Assembly (NCBI GenBank): GCA_964035015.1
Contig: OZ035997.1
Coordinates: 24,310,834-24,374,833, forward strand
DNA: 64,000 bases
Direction: 5' to 3'
DNA from: Corallium rubrum
Lineage: Eukaryota > Cnidaria > Anthozoa > Scleralcyonacea > Coralliidae
The notes under the pieces: model-generated
The model's input: the letters and a program-made list of their open reading frames with translations, nothing else
Told to the model about the DNA's origin: nothing
Database searches by the model: none
Translations under genes and position numbers: made by a program
Shown here: in pieces, positions 10,925 through 21,700 of the stretch
Position numbering within the stretch: position 1 is the stretch's first letter
Layout of the letters: the number at the start of each line of letters is the position of its first letter

Positions 10925-11590
10925 ACAAAAAACGTACAATTTTCTTTTGTATATTTATTAATTTTTGAATTCCCTTTTTGTATGTGTTACCCAAATTAGA
11001 TTGCCATAGATTATATATGGATAGACTAAAGCATAGTAGATTAGTTTTAGAGTATTTAAATTTATGAAATGGCGTATTTTTGCTATAATTCCGGAGGATT
11101 TAATAACTTTCTTAGTGTTATCACTAAACCATCATTCATCAATAATGATACCTAAAAATGTAGTGCTTTTGATTTGCTTGATGGATTCATTGTTTATGGA
11201 AATTGTTACATCTTTCTGCTTTTTATTTGGGGATCTAAATAAAATAAACTTCGTTTTCGCTGTGTTTATGGAGAGTTTGTTAATATTCAACCATTCAGCT
11301 ATTTTGTTTATTTCGATTTGAAGAGTTTCATTTAGTGTTTTAAGGCAAGAGTGACCGTAAAATATATTTGTGTCATCAGCAAATAATAAAATTGAAATAA
11401 TTCCACTGCAATTCTGAATATCGTTTATATATAAAAGAAATAGAAGCGGCCCAAGTATTGATCCCTGAGGGACACCAGTCAATATCGTCATTTCTTTAGA
11501 TTTTATTGGTTATATTTCATAATTTGCTTTCTGTTTTTTAGATAATTTTTAAACCAATTTTGTGTTACCCCCCTTATTCCATAGTACCGT
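10925..11590 (-). pseudogene. LINE family A reverse-transcriptase fragment
   Basis: On the minus strand: GVPQGSILGPLLFLLYINDI, LLFADDTN (motif C, ADD), WLNINKLSINTAKTKFILF, FLGIIIDE, then LIYYALV-like sequence. It is close to the copy at 2345-3972, and it preserves motif C where that copy is damaged. Truncated at both ends. Confidence 0.85.
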
Positions 11591-11591
11591 C

Positions 11592-12660
11592 GAAAGTACC
11601 CTTATTCCAAAGTATAGCGTCGTGTTACCCCCCTTTTTCCATAGTACCATTCGAGATTCTACGTATTCTAGCTTCTTTGCATAGTATTTCCTGAAGCTGT
11701 TGCTTCATTCTCCTCATTAGGCTGATTTCAACGAAAATATCACTAACAACAACTGAGAAATAATACATACAGCTCCAATCATGATGTCGAAGCCAATTTT
11801 CTAATCTTACCAAACGTGTTGTTTGGGTATTGCTATTCTATTGTTGCAATTAATTGCAATCAGCGTGTTGCCCTTTTGGGGCCGGGGAATAAAAAATTCG
11901 TGGTATTCAGAAATTATTTGAAGTATTTAAAAATACTTGGCAGCGATGCCTTTTAATATCTGCAGCCGCAGACTTGTGTGAAAATGAAAGAAACATTAAT
12001 CATTGTCTTTGTTTTGACTTTGAGGTTCCGACTAGCTGTTCATATTGAGATTTGAGGTGAGATCCCGTGCATGTTTAATAGCGTAATTTTCCTTCAATTT
12101 TAAGTTTTCAATCATTCAGTTTAGGATCTCTTGTTAAGCATCTGCCGAGAACCACGCCAATTAACAAACTTTTTATGAACATTTTTTTCCGCTTATATAT
12201 ATTCAATGAATGATTGATTGTAGAATGTTCTCATACGCGACCTCCTGCGTCAATAAAATTGTTTTCTCGACCCATGGGCCTGATGGGCATGACAATGCGG
12301 CCAAATCTCCAGGTATATTGTTAACTCGGATTGTTCTTCCAAGAGAGCGATAACTCGATGGGATGCATGAAGAGCGTGGCAGTCTCAAGGGTGCTCAGTT
12401 TGTTTATAACGATAGACGAGTAATATTTAGACGAGCACGAGTCTAACTTGCGCGGAAGAAATAATAAGTTATTGTTATTACTTTAAATAGCATTTTATAT
12501 AGTGCTCAATTATGATGCTGTTATGTGGTTCAAAATGGAGGAGACACTGAAACATTCTGAAACCGAGTAAACAGCTAGTGTAAATCCTTGCAGCCCAAAA
12601 GCAAGTAATCGGAACTGAGACGTGAGTGTATTTTGATACCTCCAAAAGTTTTAGATCATT
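11592..12660. other. Stretch without identifiable genes
   Basis: Contains a short direct duplication of GTGTTACCCCCCTT..TTCCATAGTACC (11558-11590 and 11621-11650). Otherwise only short chance ORFs. Confidence 0.45.
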
Positions 12661-12748
12661 CTCAGCCAGAAATACTCGTTAGAAATTCGGGGTGGGGGTA
12701 TAGCCTCCCTGTTCCGCCGCCCACTCAACCGTCGCCAAACTCCATACT

Positions 12749-12813
12749 GCCGAAACAGAGAACGTAGGAGTCCAACGTTTCGAGCGAAGGCCATTCGTCA
12801 AAGAGAAACGTGA

Positions 12814-12817
<4 letters not shown>
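12749..12817 (-). mobile_element. Penelope-like element terminal fragment (family P1-like)
   Basis: CTGCCGAAACAGAGAACGTA followed by CCAACGTTTCGAGCGAAGGC matches the end at 49223-49287 and ends directly at an (AT)n tract. On the minus strand it carries a mutated form of the recurrent CTGANGA...GAAAC motif. Confidence 0.55.
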
Positions 12818-12892
<75 letters not shown>

Positions 12893-12926
12893 TACACACA
12901 TATATATTAATAAACATATATATATA

Positions 12927-12975
<49 letters not shown>
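12816..12975. repeat. (AT)n microsatellite, long and interrupted
   Basis: Two AT runs separated by ACACATATATACACACATATATATTAATAAAC-type sequence. Confidence 0.95.
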
Positions 12976-12976
<1 letters not shown>

Positions 12977-13107
12977 AGTATAATTTAAGTGCAAAATGTT
13001 GAGTGTCACAACTGTCAGTTTCACGCGGGGCGACCTGTCATTGGTTGGTTTGTAGTCACATGACCTTAGCTAAATTTATTGAAACACATATATCATATAT
13101 ATTAATA

Positions 13108-13178
<71 letters not shown>

Positions 13179-13278
13179 AGTATAATTTAAGTGCAAAATG
13201 TTGAGTGTCACAACTGTCAGTTTCACGCGGGGCGACCTGTCATTGGTTGGTTTGTAGTCACATGACCTTAGCTAAATT
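12967..13278 (+). repeat. Local tandem duplication with AT spacer
   Basis: A ~105-bp segment starting TGGAGTATAATTTAAGTGC and ending CTTAGCTAAATTT occurs at 12973-13076 and again at 13176-13280, almost identical, with the second (AT)n run (13109-13176) between. A recent duplication of unit plus microsatellite. Confidence 0.9.
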
Positions 13279-13279
13279 T

Positions 13280-14160
13280 CAATGTCCAACTGAGCGGGCA
13301 ATAAGTTTTCAATTGTTGCCCACTAGAACTTTGAACTCTTCACGGCATCCTATAAACAAAAGCTTGTTTGGTATGAAAAAAAAGAATATTTATAGGTCTT
13401 CAAAGCATGTGTGAAGATTAACTGGAGAAATGTATTGCTGTTCTTTTGTTCTGAGACTCACATTTGTTCGGTTGAAGTGAAATTACGGAGCCAGGCGAAA
13501 TGTTTTGGTAAGTCTTAGCGTTTGTCTTTTGTGTACTCTCCGATCCCTTGATAAACGTCGAAACTATTCAGCGAAACTCAAGCTATACGTATAACAAAAC
13601 ACTGACTTAATGTCTGATCCCTCGGGAAACAGTTTTGCATGTTTTCCCTCGAGTCTTGATGTTTCCCTCGACTTCGTCTCGGGAAACATTTAGACTCTCG
13701 GGAAAACAAAACTAACTGTTTCCCTTGGGAGCAGACATTAAGTGTATATTATTACACAATTGAAGCGGTTTTCTTTGTCAGTTATTCATAACCCTTTATT
13801 TCGCATAATTACTGCACTCTCGGAAAGCCGGGGGCTGATACCTGTATATTGCAGGGCAATATCTGTATATTGCCCTATAACTGTATATTGCCCTCCCTCT
13901 GTTGCAGGGCAATATCTGTATATTGCCCCGGAACGTTTCTCATATAGGCCTTGAAAGCGTAACCTGCAATTCAATTCAATTCAATTCAATTCAATTCAAT
14001 TCATCGTCCTAACCCTGTCCTCCTAAATATCAAATCCTTCCTCCAGCTTTTGTGTAACTATAAGCATCGCTTTCAACTCATCATTACTTAATTAAACTCA
14101 AGATCGTACATTCAGTGCATGCATTAGCCACAACGGTCTATTCATCAAAGTTTCCTCGTA
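13280..14160. other. Stretch without genes; short repeats
   Basis: Holds clustered CTGTATATTGCCC units (13845-13925), paired CTCGGGAAAC / GTTTCCCTCG blocks (13620-13730) and a (CAATT)n run at 13969-14003. Nothing coding is supported. Confidence 0.5.
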
Positions 14161-14162
14161 TC

Positions 14163-14524
14163 AAGGGCGTAGCCAGGATTTTGAAAGGGGGGGGAGCCGA
14201 AATCAAAATAAATTTTTAGGGGGGTCTGAGAGCATGCTCCCCCGGGAAATTTTGAAATCGGGAGTTGCTGAAATGCCATTTACTGGCTTTTGGAGGAAGA
14301 TTTTACAGACTCTAAAGTTTAAAAAACGTCATATAAAATACTCAAAACATCCAAACGTCACATAGATACTCAAAATGCATACACTCAGTAGATTGAGTAC
14401 ACTGTTTACAGTTTATTTCCTGACATAATTCATATTGCATCAGTTTTGTAGTTACATGTCTGTTGTTTTATATCTAAAGGGGGGGAGCCGTGGCTCCCAC
14501 AGCTCCCCCCTGGCTATGCCACTG
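14163..14524. mobile_element. TIR element, ~360 bp
   Basis: GGCGTAGCCAGGATTTTGAA at the left faces CCCCCCTGGCTATGCCACT at the right, with G-rich/C-rich inner flanks. Non-coding inside. Similar ends are widespread in animal genomes in my memory; family not assigned. Confidence 0.5.
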
Positions 14525-14699
14525 TCTTGTATCATAAACGTGCAATTGTGGAAAGAAACTCTGTTCTTTTTTTCTTCACAGCACAATTTCTTCACCTCTG
14601 ATCTCTGTTCTTCTCATCTGACTGACATAGCCTTTTTATACCCTGCTCCTTAGCCTCTTTCTCTAGATCTGCTTTGTTAGTATATCTAGTGACGTGTTA

Positions 14700-15230
14700 C
14701 AATCAAGCACTTTACAATATTCAACTTTGGTGGACCGACGTCCGGCCATTGCCAATATTTCTGTAGAGACCAGTCACGTCTCGATGGCCTGTTCTTTCCA
14801 TCACAAATTTTTCAGGGCTGATCTCAAGCTGTGATTGGTATACTGACCTTCAATACCAACCGCCTTGCAAAGTTTCTTGACGGTGTCTCCTAAAGTGTTT
14901 TTGCCAACATGATTTGCATGAACCAAACTAAAAATAATGTGGAATTTAGTCAGGGGCAAAGCATGAAAACTAGCATTTCTCATCATTTTTACATGATTAA
15001 TCAGGCTGTTTATTAATATGATTCGATCGAACAAAATATACGAGTCTTAAAGTTACTAAAAAGTTTTACAGCAGAATGTAATTCTATATCTTATATACCT
15101 TCATCTGACAACTTCCGACGTGGACTTATATAAAAGACATCATTCGCGATCACAGACTTCGGACACTTTCCTTTGTACTTCTTGTATAACTCAGTGGACT
15201 ACGCAGCGTTCTGGACAAACTTCATTGGCG
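14700..15230 (-). pseudogene. Crypton-type tyrosine recombinase (DUF3504-like) relic
   Basis: On the minus strand the pieces read LYKKYKGKCPKSVIANDVFYISPRRKLSDEG (as separate short blocks), then VGKNTLGDTVKKLCKAVGIE, YTNHSLRS and, after a frameshift near 14815, MERTGHRDVTGLYR. TNHSLR and TGHR fit the Arg- and His-box regions of the tyrosine recombinases of Crypton elements and their domesticated relatives. Stops and shifts make it a pseudogene. No intact catalytic domain. Confidence 0.6.
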
Positions 15231-15396
15231 TAATATGTTCCACTCGCTTACGTCTAAATCTGCGATGTACAGTTTAAGTCCTCCTAAGTTGTTCTTTTCC
15301 CCAACTGACGACATGTATGTATACGAGCTTTTCTGAGCAAGTTGCGGGCTAAACTTCAAATTCCGATGTTCTTGACTGCTTCGTGGGGCAGCAGCA

Positions 15397-15518
15397 CACT
15401 AGGACCCCGTTTACACTAGAGCAAAAGTATCCGGATTCACGTTGTTTTTTATTCCCGTGAGGATGAAAAACAATGTGAATCCGGATACTTTTGCTCTAGT
15501 GTAAACGGGGTCTAGGTG
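15397..15518. mobile_element. Hairpin MITE, ~120 bp
   Basis: Near-perfect arms: GACCCCGTTTACACTAGAGC on the left and GCTCTAGTGTAAACGGGGTC on the right, with a ~12-base loop. CTAG/TAG flanks both ends. Confidence 0.8.
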
Positions 15519-16295
15519 ACTGGTCTCCCAACAAATTCAAATCCCACCTTTCCTGCTGTACGCCATTTCGTTACGTACGTTTTCACAGCTACGACAAGAA
15601 CACTTTCGAGCACGACACGCCCCGATCAAATTGAAAGTCAGATCTAAGGCCATTTAAAAAAATATCCCGGTTTATCATCAGTGGCTGGGAAAAAATTCGG
15701 TGCGGGCGGGCGGGTTTATTTTTTAATTTTTCACACGGTCAACCCAAAAGTGGACTGGAAACGAGTTTGTAAAGCAACAAGTTTAGCACATTTTTACGAT
15801 TTTAAAACAACATTTACAAGGTTTTATGATCAAAATACAACACTTTTTAGCAATATACAATACAATGTGTGAATATACAATACAATGTGTGCCTACAGGC
15901 TATTTTTAAAGTGTACAGTTAAAAGCTTCTAGGACAGCGTCGGCCACGGTTGAAATCCAAATATTACCAGGGTTAAGTCACGTTGGCCTGAAAAAAAGAG
16001 AAAAATCTTCTCGACGTTTCGAGCGAAGGCCCTTCGTCAGGAGAAATTAGTAAACAACTCACATGTGGTCACGCGTATTTATAGCAGAGCTACAATGGGA
16101 ATCACGTGAACACATGTAAGCCAATAAGAACAAAGTAAACAAATAAATTAATATGTAATTTTAGCCTGTGTGCAGGTGCTGACCCAATTTGTGGGTCAGC
16201 TACCTGCAAATAGGCAAAGAAACAGGTTATAAATTACTATTTAAATCATCGGAAAAAGGTTAAGGAAAAGGTGTGGAATATGGTGGTGGAGTGAG

Positions 16296-16490
16296 CTAAA
16301 TGAAAGAGAATCGCTCATTGAGGCCGTGAGGGTGAATGGTACCAAGTTTGTAAATGAGACGCATTTCTTGTTTACGACGAGTATCGTTACAACCTGTAAT
16401 GGGCTGAATGGCACAGATTTTCATGTTGGAAAAGGAGTGGTTGGCACTGTTGAAGTGCCTGGCAACAGGTTTGTTTTGCACATTGTATTT
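16296..16490 (-). pseudogene. Penelope-like ORF 3' end, left arm
   Basis: In minus-strand reading the frame gives ARHFNSANHSFS...RLIYKLGTIHPHGLNERFSF. The ARHFN..NH and KLGT..P.GLNE positions fit the C-terminus of the GIY-YIG domain of Penelope-like proteins. The reverse transcriptase and the catalytic GIY-YIG core are absent. Confidence 0.75.
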
Positions 16491-16526
16491 GATGGTGACA
16501 GGTTTGTTGAACACCTTCGTGATGTC

Positions 16527-16721
16527 AAATACAATGTGCAAAACAAACCTGTTGCCAGGCACTTCAACAGTGCCAACCACTCCTTTTCCAACATGAAAAT
16601 CTGTGCCATTCAGCCCATTACAGGTTGTAACGATACTCGTCGTAAACAAGAAATGCGTCTCATTTACAAACTTGGTACCATTCACCCTCACGGCCTCAAT
16701 GAGCGATTCTCTTTCATTTAG
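16527..16721 (+). pseudogene. Penelope-like ORF 3' end, right arm
   Basis: Mirror copy of the left arm with the same C-terminal residues. It is open upstream into the palindrome centre, but that part is antisense coding sequence and not a real N-terminus. Confidence 0.75.
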
Positions 16722-17561
16722 CTCACTCCACCACCATATTCCACACCTTTTCCTTAACCTTTTCCCGATGATTTAAATAGTAATTTATAACCTGTTTCTT
16801 TGCCTATTTGCAGGTAGCTGACCCACAAATTGGGTCAGCACCTGCACACAGGCTAAAATTACATATTAATTTATTTGTTTACTTTGTTCTTATTGGCTTA
16901 CATGTGTTCACGTGATTCCCATTGTAGCTCTGCTATAAATACGCGTGACCACATGTGAGTTGTTTACTAATTTCTCCTGACGAAGGGCCTTCGCTCGAAA
17001 CGTCGAGAAGATTTTTCTCTTTTTTTCAGGCCAACATGACTTAACCCTGGTAATATTTTATTTTTAAAGTGGCTCCATATAGTTTCGTAAAAAGTGGGAA
17101 AATGCAACCTTCAAATTTGACTTTTTCTAGTAGTCCATTTTACTGAAAAGCAATACCCGACATATTAATAATCAAAATAACCGGTTTTTATTAATAAAAA
17201 AAAATAAAAAAAAATCCCGTGCGGCACGAAAAATTGATGCGGGCGCTGATGATAAACCGGGATATTTTTTTAAATGGCCTAAACATGAATACCAATTTCA
17301 TTCACGTGAAAGAATTTATGCCTCTGGGAATTTTTTCATGTTTCAATTATCAAACAATTTTTTGTTCTCTATAGTAAATCAAATATTCATTACCCAAACA
17401 CCTTACAATTGACTCCAAATCGAATAAAAACAGCAAAAACAGTTTTCTTAAGGTCTTTGTGTGAAAACCTTGTCAATCGTGTAATAAGTCAATTAATTAC
17501 CTCGAACCTCGGCTTTTGCCAAATAAAGCAATTGGCTAAAAGCCTCGGTTCTCGGTAATTA

Positions 17562-17562
17562 A

Positions 17563-17612
<50 letters not shown>
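17562..17612. repeat. (AT)n microsatellite
   Basis: Pure dinucleotide run, followed by an (ATT)n stretch at 17641-17666. The rest of 17060-18189 shows no gene. Confidence 0.9.
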
Positions 17613-17614
<2 letters not shown>

Positions 17615-18189
17615 GGATATATATATATTTATATATTATATATTATTATTATTATTATTATTATTAAATATTATTAAATAACTTTTAAGCATAGAACTGG
17701 CCATTTTACATTATTTCTCCTGAGATATTATAAATAAATGTTTCAGATATTTTCCTATAAGTTATTCTGTTTCAGATAAGTTTGCCCAGCATTCAGTTGG
17801 AAACTTGGGTATCGCCGGGAAGCACGTACGCTCGTCTGAATCAACCATAAATATGGATCCTCATTAATTTAATTGACTATAAAAATAAAAAAATATATAC
17901 TAAAACGACTATATATAAATTGCTCATGAGGAGGTGTTTGAAGTTTGAACCGGTACTTTGAACTGGTCTTGAAATAAAATTATCAGATAAGCAGAGATGA
18001 AGTATTTGAACAGAGCTTCTTTATTGCCACTGCCCGAAGCGTTCGAAGACTCAGGAAGCTTTAAACTGTAAAATACTTTATTTCATGGTTTAAGTTTTTA
18101 TTTCGATTAAATTCGTTGCTAGAATGCATCATCTATCGGTTAAGCGCTGAAAGAAAAAAAATGAAGGGAAAATATGACTTGCAAAACTT

Positions 18190-18261
18190 AGGTCTTGCCG
18201 AGATTTGAACTCGGATCTTAGGATTCAGAGTCCTAGGTGCTAACCGTTACACCACAAGACC
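18190..18261 (-). tRNA. tRNA-Gln (CTG anticodon)
   Basis: Read on minus: the 7-bp acceptor stem GGTCTTG/CAAGACC is perfect, with discriminator T. The D-arm/A-box is TGGTGTAACGGTTAGCACC, the anticodon stem TAGGA/TCCTA has loop CTCTGAA giving CTG, and the T-arm/B-box is CCGAGTTCAAATCTCGG. The length of 72 matches eukaryotic tRNA-Gln. All stems pair, so it looks functional. Confidence 0.92.
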
Positions 18262-18479
18262 TCTTCGGATATTTTTGTTCAATTAATCGTATATAATCGT
18301 AAGTTTGTATGTGCCCGAACGAATTCCGAGTAACTAACCGACATATTCCGACGAACTTATTTTACCATATAAGGAATGCCTTGCCCTTCCGATGTTGTCG
18401 ACAAGAATTGCGATCGTTAATAAGCAACCGCCAAGCGAAAAGACGTCATTATCTAATAATACGTTGCAAGCTTTAAAAG

Positions 18480-18724
18480 GGACTTTTACTCATTGTTGTT
18501 CGTCAAAGCAAACACAAAATTGAATACTTCTACGATTATTTTATAGTTCAGACATAAATGGATTTAGTTTTGAGTGTCTGATCAGTTTTACCAAAGAGTT
18601 CGACCGGACAACATTTTTTCACCGGTTTCGTCTTCCTGTGGACTGTATCGTGCAGTTGGTGTACAAAAGAAAACCTGACGAAGCAAGTGATTTGATTTAC
18701 TCGTTGCTACAAAAGGCCGTCGTT
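18480..18724 (+). promoter_or_regulatory. Probable 5' UTR / promoter-proximal region of the GABPA-like gene
   Basis: Upstream of the chosen ATG the same frame stays open to about 18520 without another ATG, so MEPVNI is the only plausible start. The out-of-frame ATG at 18559 meets a stop after seven codons and would act as a short upstream ORF. No TATA box is seen. Confidence 0.4.
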
Positions 18725-21700
18725 ATGGAACCAGTCAATATACAGTAAGTTGGTGTGAACCAGACGTTCACAGGTATTTGAGTTATTGGTTTAACAGTAG
18801 ATCTTCTTGTCTTTAGTGTCAATGTCGACGACGGCACACCACGATTCCCTTTGACATTTCGTGTTCCTTTATGCTATTCTGTTCTTCGCTTAAAAGAAAT
18901 GATCGAAAGCCAAGAAGGGCTTGGAATAACGGAGCAGACAATATTGCTGAACGAAGTCGAGGTATGATTAGATTTAACCTACTAGTTGTCCTGTTGTTTG
19001 GCGGCTAATGTTTAGCCAGATGGCATAGCGCCATGAAACATGCGAAGAACAAGAACACACACCCTTAGCTTCTGATATCATTACTTTACGTCGTGTTTTA
19101 CGCGAATGATCTAGACCGTGTTATCTAAGGCTTATAATGCTCTATCATTTCTTGCCTTGAGCTTTTTAATCCAGAAGAGTTTGAAGCGGTAAACATGAAA
19201 CTATGTTGGGGGTTTTCAAAAGAAAAAATATTTGCCTTGCGGCACAGCGGTAACTTTCTTCAGAAGCTCGAAGATTACAATCAATTGATCTTATAGCGTG
19301 TATGCATTTTATTTATATATCTTCTTTGATATAAATGCTGCGCTTTCTGGCCGTGAAAAAGCATTTGTGTCGCTTTGGTATGTGCAGTTTATGACGCAGT
19401 TGAAATGCTGTGGAAGTACTGATAACTAATGGTTTTATTATTATTTTTTTTAGCTCAAGGATAGGTTAACGTTAGGACAGCAAAATGTGGAGGATGAATC
19501 CTTCCTTGATTTACGAGTTAACTTTGATGGTAAGTTTTTGAAAATTATTTCTTTGCATGAAATGTGGTTCTCGTCTTTTCTTTCTACCGGAAGAAGAACA
19601 TTCTTTGTGAACCGGAAGCATTGTGTGTTTAGAATGCATTCTTGCCCTTGGACTTGATCTTGCCGCTTCAACTTCAACAAACATTACAATCTTTCTCAAT
19701 ATTCTTTACTTATTTCAAGTCGAAACCAAGTGAGTTTGGCATCGTGAGTATCAAGTGAAAAGCTAAAGCTTAAATATGCTTTCGTTCCGCTATTGTTATA
19801 TCCGTGATTTCATTCTTTGAAAAAGGAAGGTATGAAAGTTGAAAGAACAATATCTCTGATCACTTTTGTGCGGGTTTCGTTCATGTGGTCACAATAATGC
19901 ACGTTACCCAGGCAACAAACATTCCTAGCAAGTTTTTGTGTTAGTCTATTGATAAGGAAAGCTTGCTGTTCTCAAATGCCAAATAATACATGTCTTTTTA
20001 TTTCAGTAATGCAACTAGTTACTCTGCACAGTGATTTCTAGTCATCAAACATCATTTCTACACAAATCTGATGACTTTAGGTCAAGCTGTGGTCAAGCCC
20101 ACCCAAGTTAAGCTCTGTCTTTATTATCTGCAAGTATTTCCTGGCCAGACAATTAGCATTTATTGAAATATCTCTCCACCTTTCAACTGGGCTTCTATAT
20201 TAACTTGATGCTCAAATCACTTTTCAAGACTAACATTCAATAAAGAATTAAGAGCAGGAAATGATAAAATGTTTTTTTAAAGAACAGTACTTGAATATCC
20301 CTGTTGGATTAGTTTCTGATATAAGTTTACAATATAGCCATATGGCATTGCTAGTCATCTGTCATTTCAGTGGTATATTTTCTACTGATCAGCCTTTCTT
20401 TTGTTAAGACTTGGCTATTTGGACCTAAGGTTGTTGTGCACAACACCAGGTGTTGGCAAATCAGATATCAAATAAACAGCCTGAAGTACACATATTACTT
20501 GAATTTTATAAAAACAACATTGTGTTGAACTATTTGGTTCATAGGGACATGATTATGAAGGCAGCTTGAAAATATTACGAACTCGTATATAAGTTTTAAT
20601 GTCAGCTTTTTTTATGTTGTGATAATGGTGAGATGAAAGATAATTTATAATGTTTGCAGTTTTATTAATTTATGTTTACAATTTTGGAATTTATAGGGGT
20701 TAGTTGTTCAACATTAAAATATTTTTTTCTCTGAAGGCACTTGACAAACGATACTTATTATTGCACAGAGTTGTAATACTAAAGTTAAAAGATGTACTTG
20801 TTCAGATGATTATTTACTTGCTCTACCTTCAACTGACACAGCTGGCATTAATGAAAAATTTTATCATTTATTGATATGTTTATCAACTACTGTAGAAAAC
20901 AAACTCCAAAAAAATAAGCTTCTTAATCAGCAGCATAGGGAGTTGAAGTGCTACTAAAATGCCTGGCCCCCACACCTAAAAATTTAAAAATAATTAAATA
21001 AATAAAAAGGGGGTCAGCAGTTACTATGATCACCTTGGCATTGTGATTATATCTTTAAAAAATGTCCACATGTTAGATGTAATTATTTTGATGCACAAAA
21101 GTTCAACACTGTATATTTTATATAGACTATGGGATTCAAACTTTAACCCATTTGTGCCTGAGCTGGCTGAAAGTGGCCTTTTTCTTGTTTTACTCTGTCT
21201 TTTAATACTTTTTGTTCATCAAAGGGAAAACACTCAGGCATCCTAGGCAGCATTGAGTTAACTGCTGTTGACCAAAGACAATCCCTTTTTTGTTTTACTT
21301 TGTCAAATACCAGACGATTTTACTTATCAAAGAGAGAACCCTCAGACATCCTAGGCAGCAATTAGGTTAGGGTTATATAAGCCAATCTCATTTCCTAAGA
21401 CTAGAGTTTCAAATTTGAGACCTTAAATGTGAATAATTCAGACCTTAAATGTGAATAACAGACCTTGACTATGCTTTATTCACTGTACTTGTTTACATTT
21501 GTGTTCATTGTTCTTACAGGTGATTGATATTTGAACTCTGTGTTTCTAGGCTACCAATTGTTGGGCCCTGCCAAAAATTTTTGTTTGTTTTTTTCTTCCG
21601 GCCTCAGTAAATTATGATCTTGAAAACTTCAACTTGCTAGCCAAACTATTTTTATTATATTTGTAATATTTCAGTAAAAGTTCAAAGTGCCATCCCTATT

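Larger units (their letters stand above)
15959..17058. mobile_element. Head-to-head Penelope-like element ends: 534-bp palindrome (family P1)
   Basis: Arms 15959-16492 and 16525-17058 are reverse complements with only a few mismatches and no indels; the spacer is 32 bases. Each arm encodes, reading outward, the end of a GIY-YIG-type region of a Penelope-like ORF: PVARHFNSANHSFSNMKIC, then RRKQEMRLIYKLGTIHPHGL and NERF before a stop. An untranslated tail follows, then a hammerhead-like motif near the outer end. The low divergence implies a recent origin or gene conversion. Confidence 0.85.
15648..17279. mobile_element. TIR element with TAA duplication (PIF/Harbinger-like) carrying a Penelope palindrome
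   Basis: 33-bp TIRs: GGCCATTTAAAAAAATATCC at the left, mirrored exactly at the right end. TAA flanks both sides (15645-15647, 17280-17282). A TAA/TTA duplication is the known signature of PIF/Harbinger elements. The middle is occupied by the Penelope-derived palindrome (15959-17058). No transposase is visible. Confidence 0.7.

Noticed and set aside
16326-16721. Host gene of 131 codons on both strands
   Set aside because: The ORFs mirror each other because of the palindrome; only the C-terminal ~65 codons are Penelope-like coding sequence.
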